Of a stretch of DNA of 10,110 bases, positions 1 to 6,144 are shown piece by piece. A program made the translations under genes and the position numbers. A model generated the notes under the pieces. The model did not search any database. It saw nothing but the letters and a program-made list of their open reading frames with translations, and was not told where the DNA came from. The DNA lies in assembly GCA_945632055.1 (NCBI GenBank), contig CALZCU010000014.1:1-10110 (forward strand), written 5' to 3'. Each line of letters begins with the position of its first letter. Positions within the stretch are counted from its first letter, which is position 1. The DNA comes from an uncultured Ruminococcus sp. (GTDB lineage: Bacteria; Bacillota; Clostridia; Oscillospirales; Acutalibacteraceae).

Positions 1-345
1 GAATACTCGGCAAACTTCCTCTTTACTCTCTGGAAGCGTGTGCGTAAGTACGGTGCGTACTGTACGGGTATTACGCAGAATGTGGACGACCTTTTGCAGA
101 GCCATACAGCGAGGACGATGCTTGCCAATAGTGAATTTATCATTATGTTAAATCAAGCGTCCACCGATAGGATTGAGCTTGCCAAATTGCTTAACATCTC
201 CGACCTTCAGATGAGTTATATCACGAATGTCGGTGCAGGTCAGGGCTTGCTCAAAGTCGGCAGCTCTCTTGTGCCGTTCGTCAACAAGTTCCCACGCAAT
301 ACCGAGCTTTACAAGCTGATGACTACCAAGTTTGGAGAGGTGTAA
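1..345 (+). CDS. VirB4/TraE-type conjugation ATPase, C-terminal end (partial)
   Basis: The reading frame is open from base 1 and stops at TAA 343-345, so only the last 114 residues are present. It starts EYSANFLFTLWKRVRKYG and continues with a stretch containing GITQNVDDLL and an ANSEFIIMLNQ strand. This pattern of a Q-N-x-x-D-L-L loop followed by a hydrophobic strand and an acidic/Leu-rich helix is typical of the C-terminal ATPase domain of VirB4/TraE proteins of Gram-positive ICEs. The family powers type IV secretion at the inner face of the membrane. The Walker A and B motifs would lie upstream of the window and cannot be checked. The sortase gene starts 4 bases after the stop and its Shine-Dalgarno lies inside this gene, so the two are probably cotranscribed and translationally coupled. 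Confidence 0.85.
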   Translation, partial: EYSANFLFTLWKRVRKYGAYCTGITQNVDDLLQSHTARTMLANSEFIIMLNQASTDRIELAKLLNISDLQMSYITNVGAGQGLLKVGSSLVPFVNKFPRNTELYKLMTTKFGEV

Positions 346-349
346 CCGT

Positions 350-1120
350 ATGAAAATGAAAAAGTATATTTGTCTGATTGCCGCCGTGTGCCTTTTAGGT
401 ACGGCGGCTTTTTGCGGCTATCACATTTACGACCATTATGCCGACGAAGCTGAACAGACCGAAGCCTTTGAGAATATTGCCGAAATCGTAGAGCAGGCAC
501 AGACAGAGGACGGCAATGCCCCAGAAGTTCCCTTGACAGAGGAAGAAAATATCCTCACGGAATACGGAGAACTGTATTTGAAAAACACGGATATGGTCGG
601 CTGGCTTTCCATAGCCGGCACACCCCTCAATTATCCCGTGATGCAGACCCCGAATGAGCCTAACTACTATTTGAAGCGCAATTTTGAAAAGGAATACAGC
701 GACTTGGGAACACCTTATATTCAGGAAAACTGCGACCTTACGAGCAGCGATAACCTTGTTATTTACGGTCATCACATTAAGGGCGGAAAAATGTTCGGAG
801 CTTTGGAGGATTACAAGTTCCAGAGCTTCTATGAGGAACACAAGACCATTCAGTTTGATACCCTTACGCAGCGTGGCGAATATGAAATTATCGCTGTTTT
901 TAAGACCGTGGCGTACAGCTCTCAGGGCTTTCGCTACTATGATTTTGTCAATGCGGAAAGCGAGGACGAGTTTAACGCCTATATTCAAAAATGCAAAGAG
1001 CTTGCATTGTACGAAACAGGCGTAACCGCAGAATACGGCGACAGACTCATTACCCTCTCTACCTGCGAATACTCAGCGCAGAACGGCAGGCTTGTGGTGG
1101 TCGCAAAAAAGACAGCTTGA
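350..1120 (+). CDS. Class B sortase of the conjugation module
   Basis: The protein is 256 aa, starting at ATG 350 (GGAGAGG at 334-340, 9-base spacing); an upstream in-frame non-ATG start would overlap the previous gene and has no better site. Residues 3-25 form an N-terminal membrane anchor (KKYICLIAAVCLLGTAAFCG) with an outward-facing C-terminal domain. The catalytic triad of sortases is complete: His141 in IYGHHIKGG, Cys239 in LITLSTCEYS and Arg247 in NGRLVVVAKK. The TLxTC-type motif, the long helix-rich insert before the Cys and the overall length fit class B. Sortases cleave sorting signals and attach proteins to peptidoglycan; in Tn1549-like ICEs one is commonly found beside the VirB4 and hydrolase genes. 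No substrate with a sorting signal is visible here, so the target is unknown. Confidence 0.92.
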   Translation: MKMKKYICLIAAVCLLGTAAFCGYHIYDHYADEAEQTEAFENIAEIVEQAQTEDGNAPEVPLTEEENILTEYGELYLKNTDMVGWLSIAGTPLNYPVMQTPNEPNYYLKRNFEKEYSDLGTPYIQENCDLTSSDNLVIYGHHIKGGKMFGALEDYKFQSFYEEHKTIQFDTLTQRGEYEIIAVFKTVAYSSQGFRYYDFVNAESEDEFNAYIQKCKELALYETGVTAEYGDRLITLSTCEYSAQNGRLVVVAKKTA

Positions 1121-1156
1121 TTTTGAGCGCAAATCTTCTGGGAAAGGAGGTTATCT

Positions 1157-2899
1157 ATGGCTGATATAAAGACCAGAGATGCAGTCAAAGGAACGATTAA
1201 GACCATTGACAAGGCTGCGGTAGCTTCTGAGCGTATGAAGTCTGCTTATTCCAAGATAAAAAGCAAGGCTGAACAAGGCTATTACGCTGATGAAAACTCC
1301 GCCACCGAATATGCCGCCGATAAGGTTTCAGCAACTTCGGAGCGTATCACGGACGAGGGCGTTCATCAGTTCAACAAGCAAGGTCAAAAAGGAGTAAAAA
1401 CCACAAAGGACAATGTGGTTAAGGCAAAGGATAAAATATCTGAGTTCAAGCAAAAGCGAGCCGCCAAAGCCGCCGAGCAGCGTATGTCTGGAAACAGCGT
1501 GCAGACCTATCGCAGTACCGTAAGCCATTCAGCAGATAAGGCGGTCAAAGGCGCACAGCAAACGGAAAAAACCATAAAGCAGACTGCCCGAAGCGGTAAA
1601 AAGACAGTAAAAACAGCCGCCAAAGGTACGGTAAAGACTACGCAAAAATCCGTAAAAACCGCACAGGCAACCTCAAAGGCAGCGATAAAAACTGCCGAGC
1701 ATACCGCCAAAGCAACGCAGGCGGCGGCGAAGGCTTCCGTAAAAGCAGCTCAGAGAGCTGCACAGGCAGCAAGAGCCACGGCGAAGGCTACGATTGTTGC
1801 CGTGAAAGCGGCGGTCAAAGCTACGATTGCGGCAGTTAAGGCGATTATTGCAGGAACAAAAGCGTTAATTGCGGCGATTGCGGCGGGCGGTTGGGTTGCG
1901 GTTGTTGTTATTTTGGTTATCTGCCTTATCGGTCTGCTCGTAAGCTCGGTATTTGGTATTTTCTTTTCGGGCGAGGACTCAGGAAACGGAATGACAATGC
2001 AGACCGTGGTTAGAGAAATCAATACCGAATATGACACCCGCCTTGATGAAATCAAAAGCGATACGGCTTATGATGTTTTGGAAATGTCGGGAAGCCGTGC
2101 CGTCTGGAAAGAGGTGCTTGCGGTTTACTCGGTCAAGACTACTACCGACCCAGACAATCCGCAGGAAGTGGCGACAATGGACGATAATAAAAAGCAGCTT
2201 CTGGCGGACATATTCTGGGAAATGAACGAAATAAGCTCCAGAACGGAAAGCAAGACCGAAACCGTGATAACCGAAACAGATGACGGTCACGGAAATATCG
2301 TCCAGACCGAAACCACCCAAACACGGACTTACCTGTATATTACAGTCAGCCACAAAACCGCCGAGGAAATGGCAGACCAATACGGTTTTGATGACGAGCA
2401 GCGGCAGATGTTGTCCGAATTACTTGCCGATGAAAACAATTCGCTATGGTCGCAGGTGCTTTACGGCATATCCGTAGGCGACGGCGAAATCGTGACCGTG
2501 GCTCTGTCGCAGGTCGGCAATACAGGCGGTCAGCCCTATTGGTCGTGGTATGGCTTCAACTCTCGTGTGGAATGGTGCGCTTGCTTTGTTTCGTGGTGTG
2601 CGAACGAATGCGGCTATATCGAGAACGGGATTATCCCGAAGTTTGCAGGCTGCATACAAGGCTCTGAGTGGTTTAAGGAAAGAGGACAATGGCAGGACGG
2701 CAGCTTTACGCCAGAAGCAGGACACATTATCTTCTTCGATTGGGAAGGTGACGGTCTTACAGACCATGTGGGTATTGTAGAGCGTGTGGAGAACGGAACA
2801 GTCTATACAGTTGAAGGTAACTCAGGCGATGCCTGCCGACAGAACAGCTATTCTATCGGCAGCAGCGTTATCTACGGCTACGGTATCCCTGCTTATTAA
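1157..2899 (+). CDS. Membrane-anchored CHAP-domain cell-wall hydrolase with Lys/Ala-rich cytoplasmic tail
   Basis: 580 aa, ATG 1157 preceded by AAAGGAGG (1143-1150). Three parts can be seen. Residues 1-235 are very rich in Lys, Ala, Thr and Gln, with repeated KTAxK / KATxAAxKA patterns predicted to form one long helix. Residues about 240-266 are a single transmembrane segment (GWVAVVVILVICLIGLLVSS). Residues about 290-430 are a linker, and residues 445-580 a CHAP (cysteine, histidine-dependent amidohydrolase/peptidase) domain. Its active-site residues are Cys474 in EWCACFVSWC, His537 in DHVGIVE and Glu553/Asn555 in VEGNSGD. The CHAP domain would lie outside the membrane and cut peptidoglycan to let the conjugation channel through, the VirB1-like role. 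The layout resembles ICE proteins of the CD1108 type (from memory). The Lys-rich inner half is unusual for a hydrolase. Confidence 0.88.
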   Translation: MADIKTRDAVKGTIKTIDKAAVASERMKSAYSKIKSKAEQGYYADENSATEYAADKVSATSERITDEGVHQFNKQGQKGVKTTKDNVVKAKDKISEFKQKRAAKAAEQRMSGNSVQTYRSTVSHSADKAVKGAQQTEKTIKQTARSGKKTVKTAAKGTVKTTQKSVKTAQATSKAAIKTAEHTAKATQAAAKASVKAAQRAAQAARATAKATIVAVKAAVKATIAAVKAIIAGTKALIAAIAAGGWVAVVVILVICLIGLLVSSVFGIFFSGEDSGNGMTMQTVVREINTEYDTRLDEIKSDTAYDVLEMSGSRAVWKEVLAVYSVKTTTDPDNPQEVATMDDNKKQLLADIFWEMNEISSRTESKTETVITETDDGHGNIVQTETTQTRTYLYITVSHKTAEEMADQYGFDDEQRQMLSELLADENNSLWSQVLYGISVGDGEIVTVALSQVGNTGGQPYWSWYGFNSRVEWCACFVSWCANECGYIENGIIPKFAGCIQGSEWFKERGQWQDGSFTPEAGHIIFFDWEGDGLTDHVGIVERVENGTVYTVEGNSGDACRQNSYSIGSSVIYGYGIPAY

Positions 2900-2904
2900 A
2901 ATGG

Positions 2905-2946
2905 GCAAAAGAAAACCAGAGGATTTTATTCCTCTGGCTCTTTTGC
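2905..2946. terminator. Bidirectional terminator between convergent genes
   Basis: Nested inverted repeat: outer arms GCAAAAGA (2905-2912) and TCTTTTGC (2939-2946), inner arms CCAGAGGA (2916-2923) and TCCTCTGG (2930-2937), loop TTTTAT. It sits just after the CHAP stop, and the stop codon of the minus-strand Xre gene falls in the loop. The T-rich outer arms give a U-rich tail on both strands, so it can end both transcripts. Confidence 0.75.
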
Positions 2947-3285
2947 TTTACATAGTCCGTTTACAGTTGCTTCAATCACGGACAGTTCTTTATCATCTAA
3001 ATTGTCGAGCTGTGCGTCTAAGCGTCTGCGGACGGAACTCTTTTTGACTTCTTTGTTAGGAAATATATACTCATCAACCGAAACATCGAACATTGTAATA
3101 AGCTGAATAAACAGCTCGATGCTTGGATATTTTCCCTCGTTTTCGATAGATTGAATGTGTCTGGGGGCATAGCCGATTATCCCAGAAAGCTGCTCTCTCG
3201 TCATTCCTCGTGCTTCACGGGCTTTTTTAATCGCCTGTCCTATCGGCATAAAATCGAAATCAAAATCGTTGTTTCTCTCGTCCAT
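2926..3285 (-). CDS. Xre-family (HTH_3) transcriptional regulator
   Basis: 119 aa, taken from ATG at 3285. AAGGTGG at 3293-3299 is 7 bases upstream and supports this start; an earlier TTG at 3306 is less likely. Residues 16-70 form a classic helix-turn-helix: GQAIKKAREARGMTREQLS, then IIGYAPRHIQSIENEGKYPS with the recognition helix RHIQSIE. The C-terminal 45 residues (VRRRLDAQLDNLDDKEL) look like a short dimerisation or effector helix. The gene is transcribed towards the conjugation module and away from the cargo block, as expected for an element-encoded repressor. The start region overlaps an inverted repeat (3304-3327), which suggests autoregulation. Which genes it controls is not shown by the sequence. 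Confidence 0.9.
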   Translation of the reverse strand: MDERNNDFDFDFMPIGQAIKKAREARGMTREQLSGIIGYAPRHIQSIENEGKYPSIELFIQLITMFDVSVDEYIFPNKEVKKSSVRRRLDAQLDNLDDKELSVIEATVNGLCKAKEPEE

Positions 3286-3303
3286 AAGCTCACCACCTTG
3301 CCT

Positions 3304-3327
3304 CAATATAATTCTCTTATTATATTG
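3304..3327 (-). promoter_or_regulatory. Probable operator over the -10 of the minus-strand Xre gene
   Basis: Perfect 9-bp inverted repeat CAATATAAT (3304-3312) / ATTATATTG (3319-3327) with a 6-base spacer. Read on the minus strand it contains TATAAT (3324-3319), a consensus -10 lying 33 bases before the ATG. The matching -35 (TAAGAA around 3347-3342) is poor. A dyad centred near the start of transcription of a Xre gene is a usual autorepressor site. Confidence 0.5.
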
Positions 3328-3369
3328 TATGGATTTGTGGCTTCTTATTAAACGATGTGAAAATGCCGA

Positions 3370-3401
3370 CTATAAGATATTTCACTTCCTGCTATAAGCA
3401 G
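3370..3401. repeat. CTATAAG direct repeats in the divergent intergenic region
   Basis: CTATAAG occurs at 3370-3376 and 3392-3398, spaced 22 bases (about two helical turns). The second copy lies in a short dyad CTGCT-ATA-AGCAG (3389-3401), and GTGAAA/TTTCAC (3357-3362, 3380-3385) encloses the first. These may be extra regulator-binding sites between the two divergent Xre genes. The rest of 3286-3581 is AT-rich with no ORF I would support. Confidence 0.25.
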
Positions 3402-3538
3402 TAAAAATTCATATATTCTATTATGCTAAGAGTAAACCCAACGATTGAAATAAAAACTATCTGAAACAGAGATTGTGAAGATAAAAATAATTTTTACATA
3501 AATTCAATGTAGAGTTTGATGTTTCAACGGAGCGTTTC

Positions 3539-3566
3539 TTGAATATGTCATTACTTGTGATATTAT
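3539..3566 (+). promoter_or_regulatory. Candidate promoter of the membrane-tethered Xre gene
   Basis: TTGAAT (3539-3544), 16-base spacer, TATTAT (3561-3566). Transcription would start near 3573, leaving a leader of only about 10-18 bases. This favours the TTG start at 3591 (AAGGTG as ribosome site) over the GTG at 3582. Confidence 0.45.
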
Positions 3567-3581
3567 AAAAGAGGAAAGAAG

Positions 3582-4031
3582 GTGAAAATATTGAACCCTC
3601 AAAAAACTGGAAGTTTGATAGCTACTATTAGAAAACAACAAAATCGTACTCAACAAGACTTGGCAAATGAATTAGGTGTATCAAGTGCGGCTGTTTCAAA
3701 ATGGGAACGGGGTATCGGCTTTCCAGATGTATCCCTTGTTGAACCATTAGCTACATCCTTGGGAATTACGATAGCAGAATTATTCAAGGGTGAAAGAATA
3801 AATGATAGCGTTGATAACGAATATGAAAGTTTATTAGCAGATGTTGTAAAAGTATCAGTTGATGAAATAACCAAAAAGAAAAAAATAGCCAATTGGATTA
3901 TCGCTATCGCTGTTGCTGTTCTATATTTATTGATTTCTGTAATATCAAATAAGTGGGAGATAACTTGGGTAGTCTGGATTGTATATTGTTTTTATCGGAT
4001 TTTTACTGAATATATTTATAAAAAATATTAG
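3582..4031 (+). CDS. Xre-family regulator with two C-terminal transmembrane segments
   Basis: 149 aa from GTG 3582 (GAGGA 6 bases upstream), or 146 aa from TTG 3591 (AAGGTG upstream, giving MNPQKTGSLI); both are plausible. Residues 9-68 are a well-preserved HTH_3 domain: GSLIATIRKQQNRTQQDLAN, then ELGVSSAAVSKWERGIGFPD. After a short linker come a basic KKKK patch and two hydrophobic segments, about residues 102-122 (IANWIIAIAVAVLYLLISV) and 126-142 (WVVWIVYCFYRIF). The protein is therefore probably a membrane-anchored DNA-binding protein. Such Xre-TM proteins are common in Firmicutes, often beside transporters or peptide systems, but no partner gene lies here. Base composition is more AT-rich than the conjugation genes, marking the start of the cargo block. 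Confidence 0.85.
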   Translation: MKILNPQKTGSLIATIRKQQNRTQQDLANELGVSSAAVSKWERGIGFPDVSLVEPLATSLGITIAELFKGERINDSVDNEYESLLADVVKVSVDEITKKKKIANWIIAIAVAVLYLLISVISNKWEITWVVWIVYCFYRIFTEYIYKKY

Positions 4032-4052
4032 TAATCAGCAGGTATAAGAGAA

Positions 4053-4075
4053 TATCACAGACAAAGAGCCGATGA
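4053..4075 (+). pseudogene. Remnant of a KTR gene 3' end
   Basis: TATCACAGA (4053-4061) and, 4 bases later, GAGCCGATGAACTTGT (4066-4081) match the end of the KTR gene at 6145-6330 (6294-6302 and 6321-6336), where the two blocks are 18 bases apart. In frame the remnant reads ...QTKSR-stop, against ...AKTQSR-stop in the intact copy. It appears to be the last codons of a lost KTR gene with a small internal deletion, kept because it forms the left arm of the terminator. Confidence 0.5.
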
Positions 4076-4108
4076 ACTTGTAAATGGTCATAGTTTATCG
4101 GCTTTTTT
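4067..4108 (+). terminator. Intrinsic terminator after the membrane Xre gene
   Basis: Arms AGCCGATGAACT (4067-4078) and AGTTTATCGGCT (4092-4103) pair over 12 bp with one G-U, followed by TTTTTT (4103-4108). It is related in sequence and position to the terminator after the last KTR gene (6320-6366). Confidence 0.85.
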
Positions 4109-4130
4109 AATAAGTATTTTGCTTGCCCTC

Positions 4131-4159
4131 TTGACTTTTACTATCAATAATAGTACTAT
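4131..4159 (+). promoter_or_regulatory. Sigma-A promoter of the PadR-YjdF-KTR operon
   Basis: TTGACT (4131-4136), 17-base spacer, TACTAT (4154-4159). This is close to consensus. The predicted start, near 4166, leaves about 20 bases of leader, just enough for the AGGAGG at 4174-4179. Confidence 0.8.
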
Positions 4160-4172
4160 TATTGGTAGTAAA
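4137..4172. promoter_or_regulatory. 36-bp palindromic operator covering the PadR promoter
   Basis: The half ACTATCAATAATAGT (4140-4154) is followed directly by ACTATTATTGGTAGT (4155-4169). With flanking TTT/AAA bases the dyad runs 4137-4172 and has a single mismatch (T4144/G4165). It spans the spacer, the whole -10 and the start site. PadR proteins bind dyads of the ATAC/TACT...AGTA/GTAT kind, so binding here would block RNA polymerase and give autorepression. Confidence 0.75.
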
Positions 4173-4186
4173 TAGGAGGTGCTATT

Positions 4187-4711
4187 ATGTCGTCTATAGA
4201 TTTGGTAATACTTGGGATTGTGTTAGAAAAACCGCAAAGTGCTTATGAAATACAAAAAGATGTGGAATATCATCATTTGTCACGGTGGACTAAAATAAGC
4301 GTACCCTCTATATATCGAAAAGTTATTCAGCTTAGTGAAAAGGGGTATTTGCAAAGCGATATTGTAAAGGGCGATAGATTTGCAGATAAAGCAGTCTACT
4401 CTATTACGGATAGTGGAAAGCGATATTTTGATGAGCTGATGACTTCGTATGTATCACAATCTGTTCCTTTATTATTCGATTTTAATGTTGTAATTGCTAA
4501 TCTGAATAAAGTTAGTAAAGAAGAAGCTCTTGTATTGATTTCTGAGTTGAGAGCAACTATACAGACTTCGGCTCAATCCAATGAAAGGTATGCTTCCGAA
4601 TATGCGAATATCCCACTTGTTGGAAGAACAATTTTTGAGCAACAAAGGCATTTATATAATTCACTTCTGGAGTGGCTTAATGAATTTGAAAGCCAATTCA
4701 AAAAGGAATAA
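4187..4711 (+). CDS. PadR-family transcriptional regulator
   Basis: 174 aa, ATG 4187 with AGGAGG at 4174-4179. Residues 1-85 form the PadR winged helix: DLVILGIVLEKPQSAYEIQK, SVPSIYRKVIQLSEKGYLQS, then a wing with KAVYSITDSGKRYF. Residues 95-174 are the helical C-terminal domain used for dimerisation and ligand sensing (KEEALVLISELRATIQTS, HLYNSLLEWLNEFE). PadR proteins are usually repressors that release DNA when bound by phenolic, multidrug or other small aromatic compounds. The palindrome over its own promoter supports autorepression. The gene is first in an operon with YjdF (4-base gap) and a KTR gene, so YjdF is the likely controlled function. The ligand cannot be read from sequence. Confidence 0.92.
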   Translation: MSSIDLVILGIVLEKPQSAYEIQKDVEYHHLSRWTKISVPSIYRKVIQLSEKGYLQSDIVKGDRFADKAVYSITDSGKRYFDELMTSYVSQSVPLLFDFNVVIANLNKVSKEEALVLISELRATIQTSAQSNERYASEYANIPLVGRTIFEQQRHLYNSLLEWLNEFESQFKKE

Positions 4712-4715
4712 TAGT

Positions 4716-5132
4716 ATGCCTATAAAATCCAGCTTAACCATTATGTTTGAAGCTCCATTCTGGATTGGGGTATATGAGCGATACGATGATGGTCAATACG
4801 AAGTATGCAAAATTACTTTTGGTGCAGAGCCAAAAGACTATGAGGTGTACGAATTTCTCTTAAAAAACTGGAGTAAATTAAAGTTCAGCCCACCTATAAA
4901 ATCAGAATTAGTAGAGGAACGAAAAATAAATCCAAAGCGTAAGCAGCGTGAAATTAACGGTCAGTTGCAAGACAGAGGTATGGGAACAAAAGCACAACAG
5001 GCATTAAAACTTCAACACGAACAAAATAAACTTGAACGGAAATGTAAAAATCGTGAGCAGAAGGAAGCTGAAAAAGAGCGAAAATATGTTTTACGCCAAG
5101 AAAAGAAAAAAGCAAAACACAGGGGAAGATGA
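4716..5132 (+). CDS. yjdF: YjdF-family protein (DUF2992)
   Basis: 138 aa from ATG 4716, with AAAAGGA (4701-4707) 8 bases upstream inside the end of padR. Recognised by the YjdF signature: SSLTIMFEAPFWIGVYERYD, VCKITFGAEPKDYEVYEFLL, and KFSPPIKSELVEERKINPKR. The second half (residue 65 to the end) is strongly basic and charged (EQNKLERKCKNREQKEAEKE) and predicted helical, suggesting nucleic acid or ribosome contact. The function of YjdF is not settled. In Bacillus the gene is controlled by a riboswitch that binds azaaromatic compounds (from memory). Here there is no room for a riboswitch, since the start follows padR by 4 bases, so PadR seems to take over the sensing role. The base composition is AT-rich like padR. 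Confidence 0.88.
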   Translation: MPIKSSLTIMFEAPFWIGVYERYDDGQYEVCKITFGAEPKDYEVYEFLLKNWSKLKFSPPIKSELVEERKINPKRKQREINGQLQDRGMGTKAQQALKLQHEQNKLERKCKNREQKEAEKERKYVLRQEKKKAKHRGR

Positions 5133-5138
5133 TAAATT

Positions 5139-5345
5139 ATGACTCAAAAATGGATACTGTGTCCTGTTTGCGGCAGCAAAACCCGTGACAGGCTTAGAGA
5201 GGATACAGTATTGAAAAACTATCCTCTCTACTGCCCGAAATGCAAACAGGAAACTTTGATTGATGCAAAGGAACTACATATAACCGTCATTAAAAAGACA
5301 TACACGCAAGCAATAAATTTGGAAGCAGAAAAAATATTCAAATAA
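5139..5345 (+). CDS. Cysteine-rich KTR-domain zinc-ribbon protein (copy 1, altered tail)
   Basis: 68 aa, starting 6 bases after yjdF, with AGGGGA at 5121-5126. Two CxxC pairs (Cys8/Cys11 in LCPVCGSKTR and Cys32/Cys35 in LYCPKCKQET) would bind one zinc ion; the KTR motif follows the first pair. KTR proteins are small ICE-associated proteins of unknown role. Compared with the second copy at 6145, residues 1-50 are close, but the tail is replaced: after HITVI this copy reads KKTYTQAINLEAEKIFK instead of TEPDAKTQSR, and the terminator that overlaps the normal gene end is missing. The 3' end was therefore probably lost when the MerR cassette was inserted. The MerR promoter begins 5 bases after the stop. 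Confidence 0.85.
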   Translation: MTQKWILCPVCGSKTRDRLREDTVLKNYPLYCPKCKQETLIDAKELHITVIKKTYTQAINLEAEKIFK

Positions 5346-5349
5346 CCTA

Positions 5350-5380
5350 TTGACTCTGACGCTGCGTTATAGTTTAGAAT
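5350..5380 (+). promoter_or_regulatory. MerR-type promoter/operator with 19-bp spacer
   Basis: TTGACT (5350-5355), exactly 19 bases, TAGAAT (5375-5380). The spacer holds an imperfect 21-bp dyad (5353-5373) with a perfect core ACGC-T-GCGT centred at 5363. An overlong spacer with a central dyad is the hallmark of MerR-activated promoters, where the regulator untwists the DNA. It directly precedes the MerR gene, so positive autoregulation is likely. Confidence 0.8.
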
Positions 5381-5406
5381 GATATTACACGGAAGGGGTG
5401 ATAAAT

Positions 5407-6135
5407 ATGCGAACAGTAAAAGAAGTCAGCAAACTCACAGGTGTTAGTGTGCGCACACTACATTACTATGATGCCATTGGTCTTTTGAAGCCTACAAAAG
5501 TAACCGAGGCAGGCTATCGAATGTATGACGATGCAGCCCTTAGCCGTTTGCAAAACATTCTATTGTTTCGTGAATTACAGTTCCCTCTGAAGGAAATTAA
5601 AGTAATTCTTGATAGTCCTAACTTTAATCAAGAAGAAGCGATAGCACAGCAAATTAGACTGTTAGAATTGCAATATAAGCATATAGGTGAGCTTATTTCC
5701 TTCGCCCGTGAAATTCAGAGTAAAGGAGTAAGGACAATGAATTTTGGAGTTTTTGATACGAATGAGATTGAGCAGTACAAGTCAGAAGTCAAAGCAAAGT
5801 GGGGACACTCTAAAGCATACCAAGAGTATGAAAAAAGAGCTGCTTCTCACGGTGAGAACAACTATGATAAATTTGCCGATGAGATAATGTCCCTGTTCAC
5901 TAAATTCGGAACGATGAAGCAATTACCCCCTACTGATAAAGCTGTTCAAGAAAAAGTCGCTGTTTTGCAATCCTATATAAACGAAAATTTTTATACTTGC
6001 AATAATGAGATTTTAAAAGGATTGGGCGAGATGTATGTATGCGATGAGCGTTTTAAGAAAAACATCGACTGTTTTGGCGGAGAAGGAACGGCAGAATTTG
6101 TAAGACAGGCAATTTTCGCTTATTGTGACAAGTAA
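5407..6135 (+). CDS. MerR-family activator with TipAS drug-binding domain
   Basis: 242 aa from ATG 5407, with GGGG at 5395-5398 8 bases upstream; a GTG at 5398 overlaps that site and is less likely. Residues 1-70 are the MerR winged helix (VRTLHYYDAIGLLKP, AGYRMYDDAALSRLQNILLF). Residues 70-108 form the dimerisation coiled coil. Residues 111-242 match the TipAS antibiotic-recognition domain (FDTNEIEQYKSEVKAKWGHS, LGEMYVCDERFKKNID). TipA proteins of Streptomyces bind thiopeptide antibiotics and activate their own promoter. As I recall the TipAS motif, the Cys before LGEMY that forms the covalent adduct is Gly here (KGLGEMY), so binding may be non-covalent or of another ligand. An internal ribosome site may give a short ligand-binding form. 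A KTR gene follows after 9 bases. Confidence 0.9.
   Translation: MRTVKEVSKLTGVSVRTLHYYDAIGLLKPTKVTEAGYRMYDDAALSRLQNILLFRELQFPLKEIKVILDSPNFNQEEAIAQQIRLLELQYKHIGELISFAREIQSKGVRTMNFGVFDTNEIEQYKSEVKAKWGHSKAYQEYEKRAASHGENNYDKFADEIMSLFTKFGTMKQLPPTDKAVQEKVAVLQSYINENFYTCNNEILKGLGEMYVCDERFKKNIDCFGGEGTAEFVRQAIFAYCDK
5722..5739 (+). promoter_or_regulatory. Internal ribosome site and start for a short TipAS-like form
   Basis: AAAGGAG (5722-5728) lies 8 bases before an in-frame ATG (5737-5739) encoding Met111, exactly where the ligand-binding domain starts (MNFGVFDTNE). Initiation here would give a 132-residue protein lacking the DNA-binding domain. Streptomyces tipA makes a short TipAS form in this way. 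Confidence 0.55.
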
Positions 6136-6144
6136 AGCTTCAAT

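Noticed and set aside
395..988. Long minus-strand ORF opposite the sortase gene
   Set aside because: Mirror of a clearly coding strand with catalytic motifs; no ribosome site or recognisable protein.
1979..2767. Several ORFs on both strands within the CHAP gene
   Set aside because: Shadows of the 580-aa gene whose active-site residues are all in one frame.
4581..4715. Longer upstream start for YjdF inside padR
   Set aside because: ATG 4716 has a good ribosome site and matches the family N-terminus; the extension overlaps padR by 131 bases.
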